Shown here: positions 24,831 through 33,986 of the stretch, one piece after another
Layout: the number at the start of each line of letters is the position of its first letter
Position numbering within the stretch: the first letter of the stretch is position 1
NCBI GenBank assembly: GCA_944326705.1
Contig: CALVEY010000017.1
Location: 1 to 46,482 of the forward strand
Length of the DNA: 46,482 nt
From: an uncultured Mucispirillum sp.
GTDB lineage: Bacteria; Chrysiogenota; Deferribacteres; Deferribacterales; Mucispirillaceae
Reading direction: 5' to 3'
The notes under the pieces: generated by a model
Databases searched by the model: none
What the model was told of the DNA's origin: nothing
What the model saw: the letters and a program-made list of their open reading frames with translations, nothing else
Made by a program: the position numbers and the translations under genes

Positions 24831-25502
24831 ATGGAAGCTTTTATCGACCAGTATGGTGCTTTACTTATAAAAGCTACTTGGGAAACTATATATATGACAG
24901 TAGTATCTACTTTCTTTTCTTATCTTTTAGGAGTACCACTTGGCGTTGCTCTTTCTGTTACTAAAAAAGGCGGCATAGCTTCATCGCCTACTTTTAATTA
25001 TGTAGCAGGCTGGATAGTAAATATTTTAAGAAGTGTTCCTTTTGTTATACTTATGGTTTTTATAGTGCCTTTTACAAGACTGATTGCAGGCACATCTATT
25101 GGACCTAATGCTGCAAATATTCCACTTATTATTGCAGCTACTCCATTTGTAGCAAGGATTGTAGAACAAAGTATAGAAGAAGTAGACAGAGGACTTATTG
25201 AAGCAGCAAAATGTATGGGTGCTTCAAACATGCAGATTATTACAAAAGTTATGCTTGTAGAAAGCAAACCCTCTTTAATCAGAGGGCTTTCCATAAGCTC
25301 TATTACAATATTAAGCTATACTGCTATTACTGGCATTATAGGTGCAGGCGGACTTGGTAATATTGCCATTACTTACGGCTACCAAAGATATATAGAATCA
25401 ATGCGATACAGCACTGTGATTCTGCTTATTATACTTGTTGTACTTATTCAGTGGTTATGTAATATTTGGGCTTTTAAAGCTGATAAAAGAAATAGAAATT
25501 AA
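24831..25502 (+). CDS. metI: methionine ABC transporter permease
   Basis: Permease of 223 aa with five helices. It opens with LLIKATWETIYMTVVSTFFSY and carries the EAA loop EVDRGLIEAAKCMGASNMQI that docks on MetN. The C-terminal TGIIGAGGLGNIAITYGYQRY is a MetI hallmark. It begins 2 bases after the metN stop and is cotranscribed. Confidence 0.95.
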   Translation: MEAFIDQYGALLIKATWETIYMTVVSTFFSYLLGVPLGVALSVTKKGGIASSPTFNYVAGWIVNILRSVPFVILMVFIVPFTRLIAGTSIGPNAANIPLIIAATPFVARIVEQSIEEVDRGLIEAAKCMGASNMQIITKVMLVESKPSLIRGLSISSITILSYTAITGIIGAGGLGNIAITYGYQRYIESMRYSTVILLIILVVLIQWLCNIWAFKADKRNRN

Positions 25503-25524
25503 TAAATTATAAGGAGAGTTAATA

Positions 25525-26325
25525 ATGAAAAAAATATTATTAATCTTAACAATTGCAGTGCTTGCTGTAACTGCTGGGTGTAAAAAACAAGCAGCAAATG
25601 AATTAATTATAGGTGCTTCACCTACTCCACATGCTGAAATACTTTATTTTGCACAGCCTTATTTTGAAAAAGCTGGTATTAAAGTAAAAGTATTAGAAAT
25701 GAGCGACTATATCATTCCTAATACTGCATTAGACAGTAACGATATTCAAGCAAACTATATGCAGCATGAACCATACTTAATAGACTTTAATAACAAGAAT
25801 AAGTTAAAAAATCACCTTGTTTCTGCTGGAAAAATCCATTTTGAACCATTAGGAATATATGCAGATAAAAGTGAAAGTATTGAAAATATTAAAGAAGGTG
25901 CTGTAATAGGTATACCAAATGACCCAACAAATGGTGCAAGAGCTTTATGGCTGCTTGATGAACTTGGTATATTAAAAATCAATAAAAATAAAGGCTTTGA
26001 AGCAACAGAGTTAGATATTATTGATAACCCTAAAAAAATCACTATTAAAGCAATGGAAGCAGCTCAACTTCCTGTAAGCCTTCCTGATTTAGACTTTGCA
26101 GTTATTAACGGCAACTACGCTCTTGGTGCAGGTGTTCTTGATAAAGTAATCGTAGGAGAATCAAGCACATCTACTTCTGCTTCTACTTTTGGCAACATCA
26201 TTGCAGTAAGGGAGTCTGATTTAAATAACCCACAAATACAAAAAATTGTTGAAATCTTAAAAAGCGAACCTGTAAAACAGTATATTAAAGATACTTATAA
26301 AGGTGTTGTTATACCATTAGATTAA
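25525..26325 (+). CDS. metQ: methionine-binding lipoprotein
   Basis: Substrate-binding lipoprotein of MetNIQ, 266 aa, of the NLPA family. The signal peptide ends in a lipobox, VTAGC19, so the protein is anchored at the inner-membrane outer face. Family landmarks are IIGASPTPHAEIL, DIQANYMQHEPYL, the GIYADKSESIENIKEGAVIGIPNDPTN region and the ligand loop DFAVINGNYAL. GGAGAG lies 7-8 bases before the ATG. It is the last gene of the operon, before a terminator. Confidence 0.95.
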   Translation: MKKILLILTIAVLAVTAGCKKQAANELIIGASPTPHAEILYFAQPYFEKAGIKVKVLEMSDYIIPNTALDSNDIQANYMQHEPYLIDFNNKNKLKNHLVSAGKIHFEPLGIYADKSESIENIKEGAVIGIPNDPTNGARALWLLDELGILKINKNKGFEATELDIIDNPKKITIKAMEAAQLPVSLPDLDFAVINGNYALGAGVLDKVIVGESSTSTSASTFGNIIAVRESDLNNPQIQKIVEILKSEPVKQYIKDTYKGVVIPLD

Positions 26326-26331
26326 TAAAAT

Positions 26332-26366
26332 ACTGCCTTATATTTTACATATAGGGCAGTTTCTTT
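26332..26366 (+). terminator. terminator of metNIQ
   Basis: ACTGCC (26332-26337) pairs with GGCAGT (26355-26360), and the stem extends inward through TATAT/ATATA. TTTCTTTTT follows. It lies seven bases after the metQ stop. Confidence 0.75.
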
Positions 26367-26407
26367 TTCACTTCCTTTTCTATCAATTTTATAAGAGAGA
26401 GTTATTT

Positions 26408-27559
26408 ATGGCAAATATAGAAGATTATATTTTATGGCGCGGAGATTTAACTGTAGCGCAGGCACCTTTTAATAATGTTGATAATTTAATACTTTCAAAC
26501 CTTGTATATCTTATATTTAAAGATATTGTGCCAGAACTTTCCTATACAAAGCCATCTGTATTAAATAAATTTACAGGTTTCTTTAAACAAAATAATTCAT
26601 CAGAAAATCAATCTATTACAATACATGATGCTATTGCTGATATGAATATACAAACAGAAGGCAGCCACAGAGTGCGTGTATCAAAAGATGTGGAAATGGC
26701 AGTAAAACTTGCTAACTCAAAAAGATTTGGCAATATGAAATTAATGTATTATGTTGATAAATATGATGAAGATATAGAAACCCAGTTTGCTGCATTTACT
26801 GTTATAATGGAAGATAATACTGCCTATGTTGCCTTTCGCGGCACAGATACAAGCCTTGTAGGCTGGAAAGAAGATTTTAATATGAGCTTTATGGATAAAG
26901 TGCCAGCACAAGCAGAAGCATTAAAATATCTTCAAACTGTTTCTTCTCTTATAAATATACCTTTGCGTATTGGCGGACATTCAAAAGGCGGCAATCTGGC
27001 AGTTTATTCTGCACTGCATATTGATAAAAGTGTGCAGGAAAGGATTATAAAAGTATATAATAATGACGGTCCAGGCTTTAAATCAAGTATACTTGAAACT
27101 GCAGAATATAAGGCGTTAAAAGACAGAATAGATACTATTGTGCCGCAGACATCTATCATAGGTATGCTTTTAGAGCATGAAGAAGAATATATTGTTATAA
27201 AAAGCAACGAAACACTTATAATGCAGCATGACCCTTATTCATGGCAGGTAATGGGACCTGATTTTATAAAAATGGAAGGCACTACATCAAGCTCTCAGTT
27301 AATAGATACTACTCTCAGACAGTGGATTAATGATATGACTATTGAGCAGAGAGAACAGTTTATTGACTTAATATGGGAAGTAATGGGAGCAACAAAGGCA
27401 AAATCTTTTCCAGAAATGGCAGAAAGCCTTTTTGCAAATGCTGTAAAAATAGGAAAGAAAATCAATCAGCTTGATGATAAATCAAAAGATATACTTTCCA
27501 CTGCATTATCTATGCTTATAAAAAGTGCAAAAAATGCCCTTATGGAAGGCTTTAAATAA
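26408..27559 (+). CDS. DUF2974 (Mbeg1-like) alpha/beta hydrolase
   Basis: Protein of 383 aa that I recognise as the DUF2974 family, common in gut Firmicutes. The N-terminal ANIEDYILWRGDLTVAQAPF and NLILSNLVYLIF are characteristic. A lipase-like core has FAAFTVIMEDNTAYVAFRGTD and the nucleophile elbow IGGHSKGGNLAVYSA, whose Ser is the likely catalytic residue. There is no signal peptide, so it probably acts in the cytoplasm. The substrate is unknown. It is single, with GAGAGA before the ATG, between the metNIQ terminator and its own terminator. Its Firmicute-like character suggests transfer, which composition alone cannot prove because the host is also AT-rich. Confidence 0.8.
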   Translation: MANIEDYILWRGDLTVAQAPFNNVDNLILSNLVYLIFKDIVPELSYTKPSVLNKFTGFFKQNNSSENQSITIHDAIADMNIQTEGSHRVRVSKDVEMAVKLANSKRFGNMKLMYYVDKYDEDIETQFAAFTVIMEDNTAYVAFRGTDTSLVGWKEDFNMSFMDKVPAQAEALKYLQTVSSLINIPLRIGGHSKGGNLAVYSALHIDKSVQERIIKVYNNDGPGFKSSILETAEYKALKDRIDTIVPQTSIIGMLLEHEEEYIVIKSNETLIMQHDPYSWQVMGPDFIKMEGTTSSSQLIDTTLRQWINDMTIEQREQFIDLIWEVMGATKAKSFPEMAESLFANAVKIGKKINQLDDKSKDILSTALSMLIKSAKNALMEGFK

Positions 27560-27613
27560 AAATATATATAATTTATAAATAATATTAAATAGTTAAAACT
27601 TTTTAAAAAAGTC

Positions 27614-27643
27614 CCCTGCCCTTATTTTAAAGGCAGGGTTTTT
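27614..27643. terminator. terminator between converging genes
   Basis: CCCTGCC (27614-27620) and GGCAGGG (27632-27638) form a 7-bp GC stem with an 11-base loop followed by TTTTT on the plus strand. It lies between the DUF2974 gene and the WYL regulator, whose stop is 4 bases away. Confidence 0.85.
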
Positions 27644-27646
27644 ATA

Positions 27647-28573
27647 TTACTTATTTTTTTCATAAGCTTCTAAAAGCTGTTCTGCAAAATACTTTCTTGC
27701 TTCTGGAGTTATTATCTCAAAATGTGGAGCATAAGGCATCAGGTCCATATATAAAGACATATAATTATAAACAGTTACTTTTATTTTAAATGGCTTTTCT
27801 GAAAGTATCTGCATATTTTTAAAAATAGGTCTGTCTATAAAGTATTCTTTTATATCATCATCTAAAATTAATTCAACTTCCAGTTCTTCGGTACCAAACC
27901 ATATAGATGATGTATTTTCTATTATTTTTTTTGATTTTTCATCAAGCTCTACATATTTTGTATTATCAGATGATGGTTTAATATTTTCAATATAATCAAG
28001 CCTGTATGCTCTTATTTCTTTATTATCATTGCAGCCTATTAAATACCAAAAACCATTGTAATAAAGTATCTTATAAGGTGATGTTGTTTTATGTTTATTT
28101 TCTTTATTACCTTTCATATAATCAAACTGTATTTTCATAGGAGTTTTAATATAGTATGATAACTCTGCGACAACATACTGCACTTTATCAAAATCAATTG
28201 ATGATGATTCTAATACCTGTATAGCAGATTCCAGATTTTTTATATTAAATAAATTAAATAAGCGCTCTACTGCATCGTGACGGCTTTCTGGATACATTGA
28301 TTTTGCATACTGTAAAAGTGTAGCAGTAAGATAACTGTCATCTCTTTTAATATACTGGCTTAATTTATCTTTACTTATAAGTGTATAACTTTTATCATCA
28401 TTTTGCTTTATATCTAAAAACTCCATAGAATCTTTTAAATATCTCTGAGCACTTCGCATACTCATACCAGTTTCCTCTGTAATTAATTTTGTAGTAACTG
28501 ATTTATTGTATAAAAATAAATCCAGTATTTTAAAAACTTTTTCTACTACCCTGTCCTTCTGCTGTTGTCTCAT
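27647..28573 (-). CDS. WYL-domain transcriptional regulator
   Basis: Regulator of 308 aa. An N-terminal winged helix-turn-helix (about residues 1-65; SVTTKLITEETGMSMRSAQRYLKD) is followed by a WYL domain (about residues 125-195; PYKILYYNGFWYLIGCNDNKEIRAYRLDYI) and a C-terminal WCX-like part. WYL domains sense nucleic-acid ligands or nucleotides. The ATG at 28573 with GGGGG upstream fits the conserved domain start; a frame opening at 28627 would run through the operator. It is divergent from comEC, with a perfect palindrome between them, so autoregulation and comEC control are plausible. Confidence 0.88.
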   Translation of the reverse strand: MRQQQKDRVVEKVFKILDLFLYNKSVTTKLITEETGMSMRSAQRYLKDSMEFLDIKQNDDKSYTLISKDKLSQYIKRDDSYLTATLLQYAKSMYPESRHDAVERLFNLFNIKNLESAIQVLESSSIDFDKVQYVVAELSYYIKTPMKIQFDYMKGNKENKHKTTSPYKILYYNGFWYLIGCNDNKEIRAYRLDYIENIKPSSDNTKYVELDEKSKKIIENTSSIWFGTEELEVELILDDDIKEYFIDRPIFKNMQILSEKPFKIKVTVYNYMSLYMDLMPYAPHFEIITPEARKYFAEQLLEAYEKNK

Positions 28574-28613
28574 AATAAACCCCCATATATATTTTATTAT
28601 ATTATATAAATTC

Positions 28614-28634
28614 TGGCGACAATACAAGTCGCCA
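28614..28634. promoter_or_regulatory. operator-like palindrome between WYL regulator and comEC
   Basis: TGGCGAC-AATACAA-GTCGCCA is a perfect 7+7 palindrome, GC-rich in an AT-rich interval. It lies 40 bases upstream of the WYL start and 44 bases upstream of comEC. WYL and related DeoR-type regulators commonly bind such sites. Confidence 0.6.
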
Positions 28635-28678
28635 AAAAATAAACTTTTAAAATTTTTTATTATTTTATATAATAAAGT

Positions 28679-30367
28679 ATGGAAATATTTAAAAAGATAC
28701 CAAAAACTTATATATTTTTAATACTTGCTGTTACTGCCGCCATTATATATCCTTTTTCTAAGATATTTTTTATAATAACTGGCATATCAGCATTAATTTT
28801 TACAATTAAAAAACCATATAATTTACTTTTTGCATTAATTTTTATAATTATACATTTAACTATTAACTCATTTTTCATAGTTGTAGAGGTAAGAGAATAT
28901 GAAAAAATATATTCCGTTCAGTTTGGAAGCGGAAAATGCTATATTAATAAAAATATTAAAATATCACCTGGCGATATTTTATTTTGTAACTTCTATATAG
29001 ATAAAGAAAAATCAAAGCCATTTTTTAAGCCTGTATATACTTATAATGGTAAACTTTCTGTTTTTAAAGCCCCAGTTATTTCTAAAATACTGCAGTTTAG
29101 AAATAATATATCAAACTATATATTTTATTCATCTGGCGGCAAAATCACTGTTGCACAGGCTTTAATTTTAGGTGATAAACAGTTTATAAGCGATAATCTA
29201 AAAGATGCTTATACAATATCTGGTCTTTTCCATCTGCTTTCTATGAGCGGAAGCCATGTGGCAATAGTTACAGCTATCTTTTTATCTGTGCTTTTCTTCC
29301 TGCCATTGAAAATACGCTTTATTGCTGCGTCCCTTGGTGCACTATTTTTAATAATACTTGGCGGCTTTAATATTACAGTTATCAGAGCTTCTATCTTTGC
29401 TTCAATTATTATGACGGCTTATGTTTTTGATTTAAGGGTAAATTCTAAAAAATTTATTTTATTTATTGCAGGGTTATTTTTACTTACATCCCCTTCATCT
29501 ATTAATGATATTTCATTTTTAATGTCATTTGGTGCTGTTTTTGGTATTATTTATCTTATGAAATCAGGCTGTGGTATTATTAAAACTGCAATTTTTACAG
29601 GCACTGCTGCCACATTAATTACTGCACCACTTTCTATGTATGTTTTTGGCACAACTAACCATTTAAGTATATTATCTACAATGATTATTTCGCCAGTAAT
29701 CTATCTGCATATTCTTTTTGCAATATTTGCCTTAATTGCTCCAAATATTGCTGCAGCACCACTTTTAATAATAGAAAATATATCAAACAATATGGTATAT
29801 TTTCTTGCAGATATTACATATTTCAGCTTTATTTTTAAAACTATCCCTTTTTATATAATGGTGCTTATTATTCTCTACACTGTTTGGACTCTCTTTTTAA
29901 CTGGCAGGAAAAAATTATTATCACTATTAAGCCTTTTAATAATTTTCTACCCTGCAGAAAAACCGCCAAAGTATTTCTTTCCAGATATTTCTCCTAGAGA
30001 TAAAGGCTTTATTATTTTTGCAGATAATAAAAAAGAAATATTTTATCAGGGAAGTGAATCAGGCTTTAGATATACATTTATGCCGATAGTTGCAAAATAT
30101 GGCATAAATGTCTTTGATTACGGCTCTATTACTGTTTTTGGCGGCAAAAATAACTTTATAAAAATAAAAAACACAGGCAAAGATAACTTTACTAACCTGT
30201 GCTTAAATGAATATAATAAAAAATGCAGTTATTTTTACCATACACGCTCAAACTCTATAAAAAGTGATGATATTAATGATAACATCACCCATATTATATG
30301 GAAAAATAATATAAGTGATAAATCAATTATAGAAATAAGCAGACATGGCTCATACTATGTAAAATAG
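28679..30367 (+). CDS. comEC: ComEC/Rec2 family DNA-uptake channel protein
   Basis: Membrane protein of 562 aa. An N-terminal helical and OB-fold segment (about residues 1-130) precedes the Competence domain (about 150-420), with GLFHLLSMSGSHVAIVTAIF and the typical ISFLMSFGAVFGIIYLMKSG. ComEC forms the channel that carries single-stranded DNA into the cell. The C-terminal metallo-beta-lactamase nuclease domain found in many ComEC proteins is absent: after residue 430 there is only a short soluble tail without an HxHxDH motif. It is therefore the short form. The ribosome binding site is weak. No other competence gene is in the window, so uptake competence cannot be concluded. Confidence 0.85.
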   Translation: MEIFKKIPKTYIFLILAVTAAIIYPFSKIFFIITGISALIFTIKKPYNLLFALIFIIIHLTINSFFIVVEVREYEKIYSVQFGSGKCYINKNIKISPGDILFCNFYIDKEKSKPFFKPVYTYNGKLSVFKAPVISKILQFRNNISNYIFYSSGGKITVAQALILGDKQFISDNLKDAYTISGLFHLLSMSGSHVAIVTAIFLSVLFFLPLKIRFIAASLGALFLIILGGFNITVIRASIFASIIMTAYVFDLRVNSKKFILFIAGLFLLTSPSSINDISFLMSFGAVFGIIYLMKSGCGIIKTAIFTGTAATLITAPLSMYVFGTTNHLSILSTMIISPVIYLHILFAIFALIAPNIAAAPLLIIENISNNMVYFLADITYFSFIFKTIPFYIMVLIILYTVWTLFLTGRKKLLSLLSLLIIFYPAEKPPKYFFPDISPRDKGFIIFADNKKEIFYQGSESGFRYTFMPIVAKYGINVFDYGSITVFGGKNNFIKIKNTGKDNFTNLCLNEYNKKCSYFYHTRSNSIKSDDINDNITHIIWKNNISDKSIIEISRHGSYYVK

Positions 30368-30369
30368 TT

Positions 30370-31791
30370 TTAAGGAATACACCTGTATACATAAAATATT
30401 TTTTCAAAAGCATTATATGGTGTAATAGTTATCACTTCCAAAGGTATAACAGAGCTGTATTTTTCCTTTAAAAAATCAAAAGCATCTTCTTTGCCAAAAT
30501 ATACCCCTTCTTTATCATAATTGAATATGCCGTCTGTTTCGTCCCATATAGTATACTGGCTGAATCTTGAGGGAACATTAATATGGGTTAATGGATGGTC
30601 TGGCAGATAAAAAGTAAGCATAGATGCAGTAGTTAAATGGTCACTGAATATTAAATCATCATCTTTAATATATTTTTCAAACTGGACTATTGCCTCTTTA
30701 TAACCTATAAGCCTTTCTGCAATATTTAAATGTGCAGGAAATGGCAGCACTGGCGCAAGTTTTAATATTACAACTAAAACTATGGAAAAAATAATGCCGT
30801 ATTTAAATGTTTTTTTCATATTATATTTTGCTACAGCGTAACCTATTAATACAATACTTGAAATAAATGCAGGAATAATCCAGTTAAGCTCCATTTTTTT
30901 GAAAAAGCCTTTATAAAAGAAGAAAAGCATTGGAACAAGTGCTAAAAATACAAAAAACAGCACTTCTTTATTACGAAGATAATCTTTAAGCCATAAATAT
31001 TTTAAAAATACATACCCAAAAACTGGTGTAGGTATAACAAATAAGCTGCCTAAAATAAAAAGAATAAAATCCCAGCCTGCAAAAGTAAAACCTTTACTTG
31101 TACCATGCTCATACTGAAATTTTATACTTATCCAGTCATGCTGATAATTCCAATAAAATATAGGAAAAAGGCAGAGTATTGCAATAATAAGGGAAACCCA
31201 AAGCCTGTAATCTTTTAATACATCACGCCTGCACACTAATATATATAAAAATACAGCAGCAGGAAATAAAATACCTGCATATTTACTAAGCATCATAGCT
31301 CCCACAAGAAAGCCTGATATTATAAAATCTTTTGTTCTGCCATATTTTAAAGCCATAAATGTATAGTAAAGTCCAGCTGCCCAGAACATCATAAGGGGCG
31401 AATCTGGAGTAATGAAAACATACCCCATATGCACTGCAGGGTTTGCTATAAAAATAAAAAATACATACCATGCAGTGTTTTCTTCACCTTTATTTTGAAA
31501 TGCCTCTAAACTGACTTTTACAAGATACCATACTGTCACAGACATAGCAATTACAGTAGATAATCTAATAGTAAACTCATTATTTGCTATAAATGTAAAA
31601 GGATAGATTATCCAGGCTACCATACCAGGATGGTCATAATAGCTGAATTCTGGACGCAGAGCCCATACCCAGTAATATGCTTCATCAAGATAAATAGGCA
31701 GAAGTGCATTATATAAAGCCTGTAATATACTGAAAATAATTAATATACCTAAAACTGTCCTTTGGTTTAGTTGTATATTTATCTTATCCAT
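30370..31791 (-). CDS. GT39-like membrane glycosyltransferase
   Basis: Integral membrane protein of 473 aa with about eleven helices, of the PMT/ArnT-like GT-C superfamily that uses lipid-linked sugar donors. The first periplasmic loop has the family signature DEAYYWVWALRPEFSYYDHP, whose acidic residue is expected to be catalytic, followed by PGMVAWIIYPF. The C-terminal soluble part spans about residues 375-473. It probably modifies lipid A or LPS, given its neighbours. The ATG at 31791 (MDKINIQ) overlaps the upstream glycosyltransferase by 8 bases and has AAGGAAG before it. It converges on comEC with only 2 bases between the stop codons. Confidence 0.85.
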   Translation of the reverse strand: MDKINIQLNQRTVLGILIIFSILQALYNALLPIYLDEAYYWVWALRPEFSYYDHPGMVAWIIYPFTFIANNEFTIRLSTVIAMSVTVWYLVKVSLEAFQNKGEENTAWYVFFIFIANPAVHMGYVFITPDSPLMMFWAAGLYYTFMALKYGRTKDFIISGFLVGAMMLSKYAGILFPAAVFLYILVCRRDVLKDYRLWVSLIIAILCLFPIFYWNYQHDWISIKFQYEHGTSKGFTFAGWDFILFILGSLFVIPTPVFGYVFLKYLWLKDYLRNKEVLFFVFLALVPMLFFFYKGFFKKMELNWIIPAFISSIVLIGYAVAKYNMKKTFKYGIIFSIVLVVILKLAPVLPFPAHLNIAERLIGYKEAIVQFEKYIKDDDLIFSDHLTTASMLTFYLPDHPLTHINVPSRFSQYTIWDETDGIFNYDKEGVYFGKEDAFDFLKEKYSSVIPLEVITITPYNAFEKIFYVYRCIP

Positions 31792-32986
31792 TATATTCTT
31801 CCTTAAAAGTATTAAATACATCATCAACTGTAATCATCTGCAGGCATACATTATCTTTACATGGTGTTTTTCTGTGGTTTGCAGCACTAACACATGGAGA
31901 GCATGCAAGATGAGCATATACTGGCCTTGTTTTACCAAGTGAGCTGTATAGTGCTGGTGTTTCTGGTCCAAAAATAACTATTGTTGGCATACTTGTAACT
32001 GCTGCAAAATGAGCAGGACCAGAGTCATTTGTTATCATAATTTTAGATAATTCATATAAGCCGATAAGTTCAGAAAATTTTACTTCACCTGCAAAGCTGA
32101 AGCATCTGTCTCCGCATTTATCTGCTAACTGTTTTGCTTCTGTTCTTTCTCCAGGTGCACCAGTAATTAATATATATACATCTTTATATTCTTCTAAAAT
32201 TTTATTAATTAAGTCTTTATATTTATTTCTATCCCACCTTCTTTGCGGCAAAAGCTCACTAGCATTAGGGTTTATTAATACAATTTTATCTCCCCTTTTA
32301 TATTCTGGTATAATATTTTTAATTTTCTCAGCTACTTTTTCTTTTAATTCTTCACTGATTTCTGCTTTTCTAAGCACTGTTTCGCTGTCATCTATTTTTG
32401 TTTTAGAATAAGGCACTTCTTTTTTATCAGACATAAGGGCATTAACCATTGCGATAAAATTTTTAGATATATGCATGTGGCTGTTATACATCACTTTATG
32501 AGTAACCATATTGCCTTTATAAAGCCCTTCCCCATGAAAATTATTAAATGCAACTATATTATCAGCACCTGCAAAGCCTGCTAAAAGCCCTGAATAGCGT
32601 GAAAATAATTCTAAATCTATAACTGTATCAATATTTCTTTTTCTTGCCCATAACAAAAACTTCCATGTATCTTTAATAAGAGAAATGATACCGTCAGCAT
32701 TTATTGTAAAAATATTTTTATCTTCAACTGTATTTAAAAGCTGCAGAGATGGTTTATTTTTCTTAAAAATTAAGAAAAACAGTTCTGCATCAAAAGTTTT
32801 TTTAGCTTTCTGCATAGCAGGGTCCACAAGTATGGCACTGCCCATTTCTGAAAGTTCTATAAATAATATATTTTTAGGCTTGACATTTTTTTTAGGTCTT
32901 AAAAATATTTTGAAAACAGCAGTACCTATTAAACAAAGCGGCACTCCAAAATATTTATCTACAAATCGCATAGTATCAACTTTCAT
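31784..32986 (-). CDS. GT9 (heptosyltransferase-like) glycosyltransferase
   Basis: Cytoplasmic, membrane-associated GT-B enzyme of 400 aa, of the family of ADP-heptose:LPS heptosyltransferases. It has IVLINPNASELLPQRRWDRNK near the middle, the donor-site stretch IMITNDSGPAHFAAVTSMPTIVIFGPETPALY, and a late Cys-rich SPCVSAANHRKTPCKDNVC. Heptosyltransferases WaaC/WaaF build the inner core of LPS. This protein carries a short N-terminal hydrophobic patch (LCLIGTAVFKIFL) that may bind the membrane. The acceptor cannot be told. GGGG precedes the ATG. It lies within 2 bases of the flippase-like gene. Confidence 0.85.
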   Translation of the reverse strand: MKVDTMRFVDKYFGVPLCLIGTAVFKIFLRPKKNVKPKNILFIELSEMGSAILVDPAMQKAKKTFDAELFFLIFKKNKPSLQLLNTVEDKNIFTINADGIISLIKDTWKFLLWARKRNIDTVIDLELFSRYSGLLAGFAGADNIVAFNNFHGEGLYKGNMVTHKVMYNSHMHISKNFIAMVNALMSDKKEVPYSKTKIDDSETVLRKAEISEELKEKVAEKIKNIIPEYKRGDKIVLINPNASELLPQRRWDRNKYKDLINKILEEYKDVYILITGAPGERTEAKQLADKCGDRCFSFAGEVKFSELIGLYELSKIMITNDSGPAHFAAVTSMPTIVIFGPETPALYSSLGKTRPVYAHLACSPCVSAANHRKTPCKDNVCLQMITVDDVFNTFKEEYNG

Positions 32987-32987
32987 A

Positions 32988-33911
32988 TTAATTCCCCTTT
33001 TTACTGTTTATAAAAAAATATAATCCAAGCAGACCTTGTATTACATAAGTAAATCCAAAAATAATAGATATAGATAAAGCTGTTTCCTGAGCAATACCAG
33101 AATAGCTTAAAAGGCTTACCATACTAACTTCTCTAACTCCCCAGCCTGCAAGAGAAATAGGGATAATTGTAAGCAGTATAACAGGCGGCATTATAACCAT
33201 AAAAGCATATATTGGCAAATCTACACCAAAAGCCCTTGCTATCATATACACACCTGCAAAAGTAAGTATATGTATAGATAATGACAAAATAACCTGTAAA
33301 AAAGTTTTTTTAAAGCCAGCCATAACAGTGTATAAGGCTTTTGATGGAATACTTATAAGCTGATAAAATTTAAACCTGTTTAAATATTCTATTTTATGTA
33401 AAAACATAAATAAAATAAAGCCTGCTACTCCAGAAAAAGATATTATGTTTAATACATAATAACTTGATTTTGGAAGAAAACCTTGAGCAGTATTATTAAA
33501 AATAAGGTTTAAAAGTAAAATACCTGCAATACCAAGCCCTCTGTCTATTAAAACACCAACAAATGCTTCCCTTTTTTTACAGCCAAGCTGTTTAGCTGCA
33601 TCAATTACTTTTACAGCATCGCCGCCAATAGATGATGGAAGCAGCTGGTTAAAAAATATCCCTCTAAAATAACTTTTAAAATAAAATGAAAATGGAGTTT
33701 TAGGAAAATCAAGCTCATTCATTATTATATACCAGCGGTATACAGCAATAAAAGTACCAAATAATATTAAAAGAAACCCTGCAGCATTATAATCTATACG
33801 GCTGTTGATTAATTCGTTATATATTTGTGCAGGACCTGCAATATATATTAAAACAGCAAGCAAAAGAACACTGACTAAAAGACGCACTGCAAACTTTAAC
33901 TTTTGCCCCAT
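32988..33911 (-). CDS. YbhN/LPG-synthase-TM family membrane protein
   Basis: Membrane protein of 307 aa with seven to eight helices, of the UPF0104/lysylphosphatidylglycerol synthase TM family (AglD/YbhN-like). Visible motifs are YRWYIIMNELDFP, the conserved FKSYFRGIFFNQLLPSSIGGDAVKV near residues 80-105, and PISLAGWGVREVSMVSLL. Members act in lipid or glycolipid flipping. In this operon of two glycosyltransferases a role in moving a lipid-linked sugar or in LPS assembly is likely. It lacks the C-terminal aminoacyl-transfer domain, so it is not a true MprF. The next gene starts 2 bases beyond its stop. Confidence 0.85.
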   Translation of the reverse strand: MGQKLKFAVRLLVSVLLLAVLIYIAGPAQIYNELINSRIDYNAAGFLLILFGTFIAVYRWYIIMNELDFPKTPFSFYFKSYFRGIFFNQLLPSSIGGDAVKVIDAAKQLGCKKREAFVGVLIDRGLGIAGILLLNLIFNNTAQGFLPKSSYYVLNIISFSGVAGFILFMFLHKIEYLNRFKFYQLISIPSKALYTVMAGFKKTFLQVILSLSIHILTFAGVYMIARAFGVDLPIYAFMVIMPPVILLTIIPISLAGWGVREVSMVSLLSYSGIAQETALSISIIFGFTYVIQGLLGLYFFINSKKGN

Positions 33912-33986
33912 TCATTCCTCCATTTAATTACAGATATTATATACCATACTTTATTGATATATAAAAGAGTTTTCTAGTTTTAACAT

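Noticed and set aside
29990-30367. Metallo-beta-lactamase nuclease domain of ComEC
   Set aside because: The C-terminal tail has no HxHxDH or further metal ligands and is too short.
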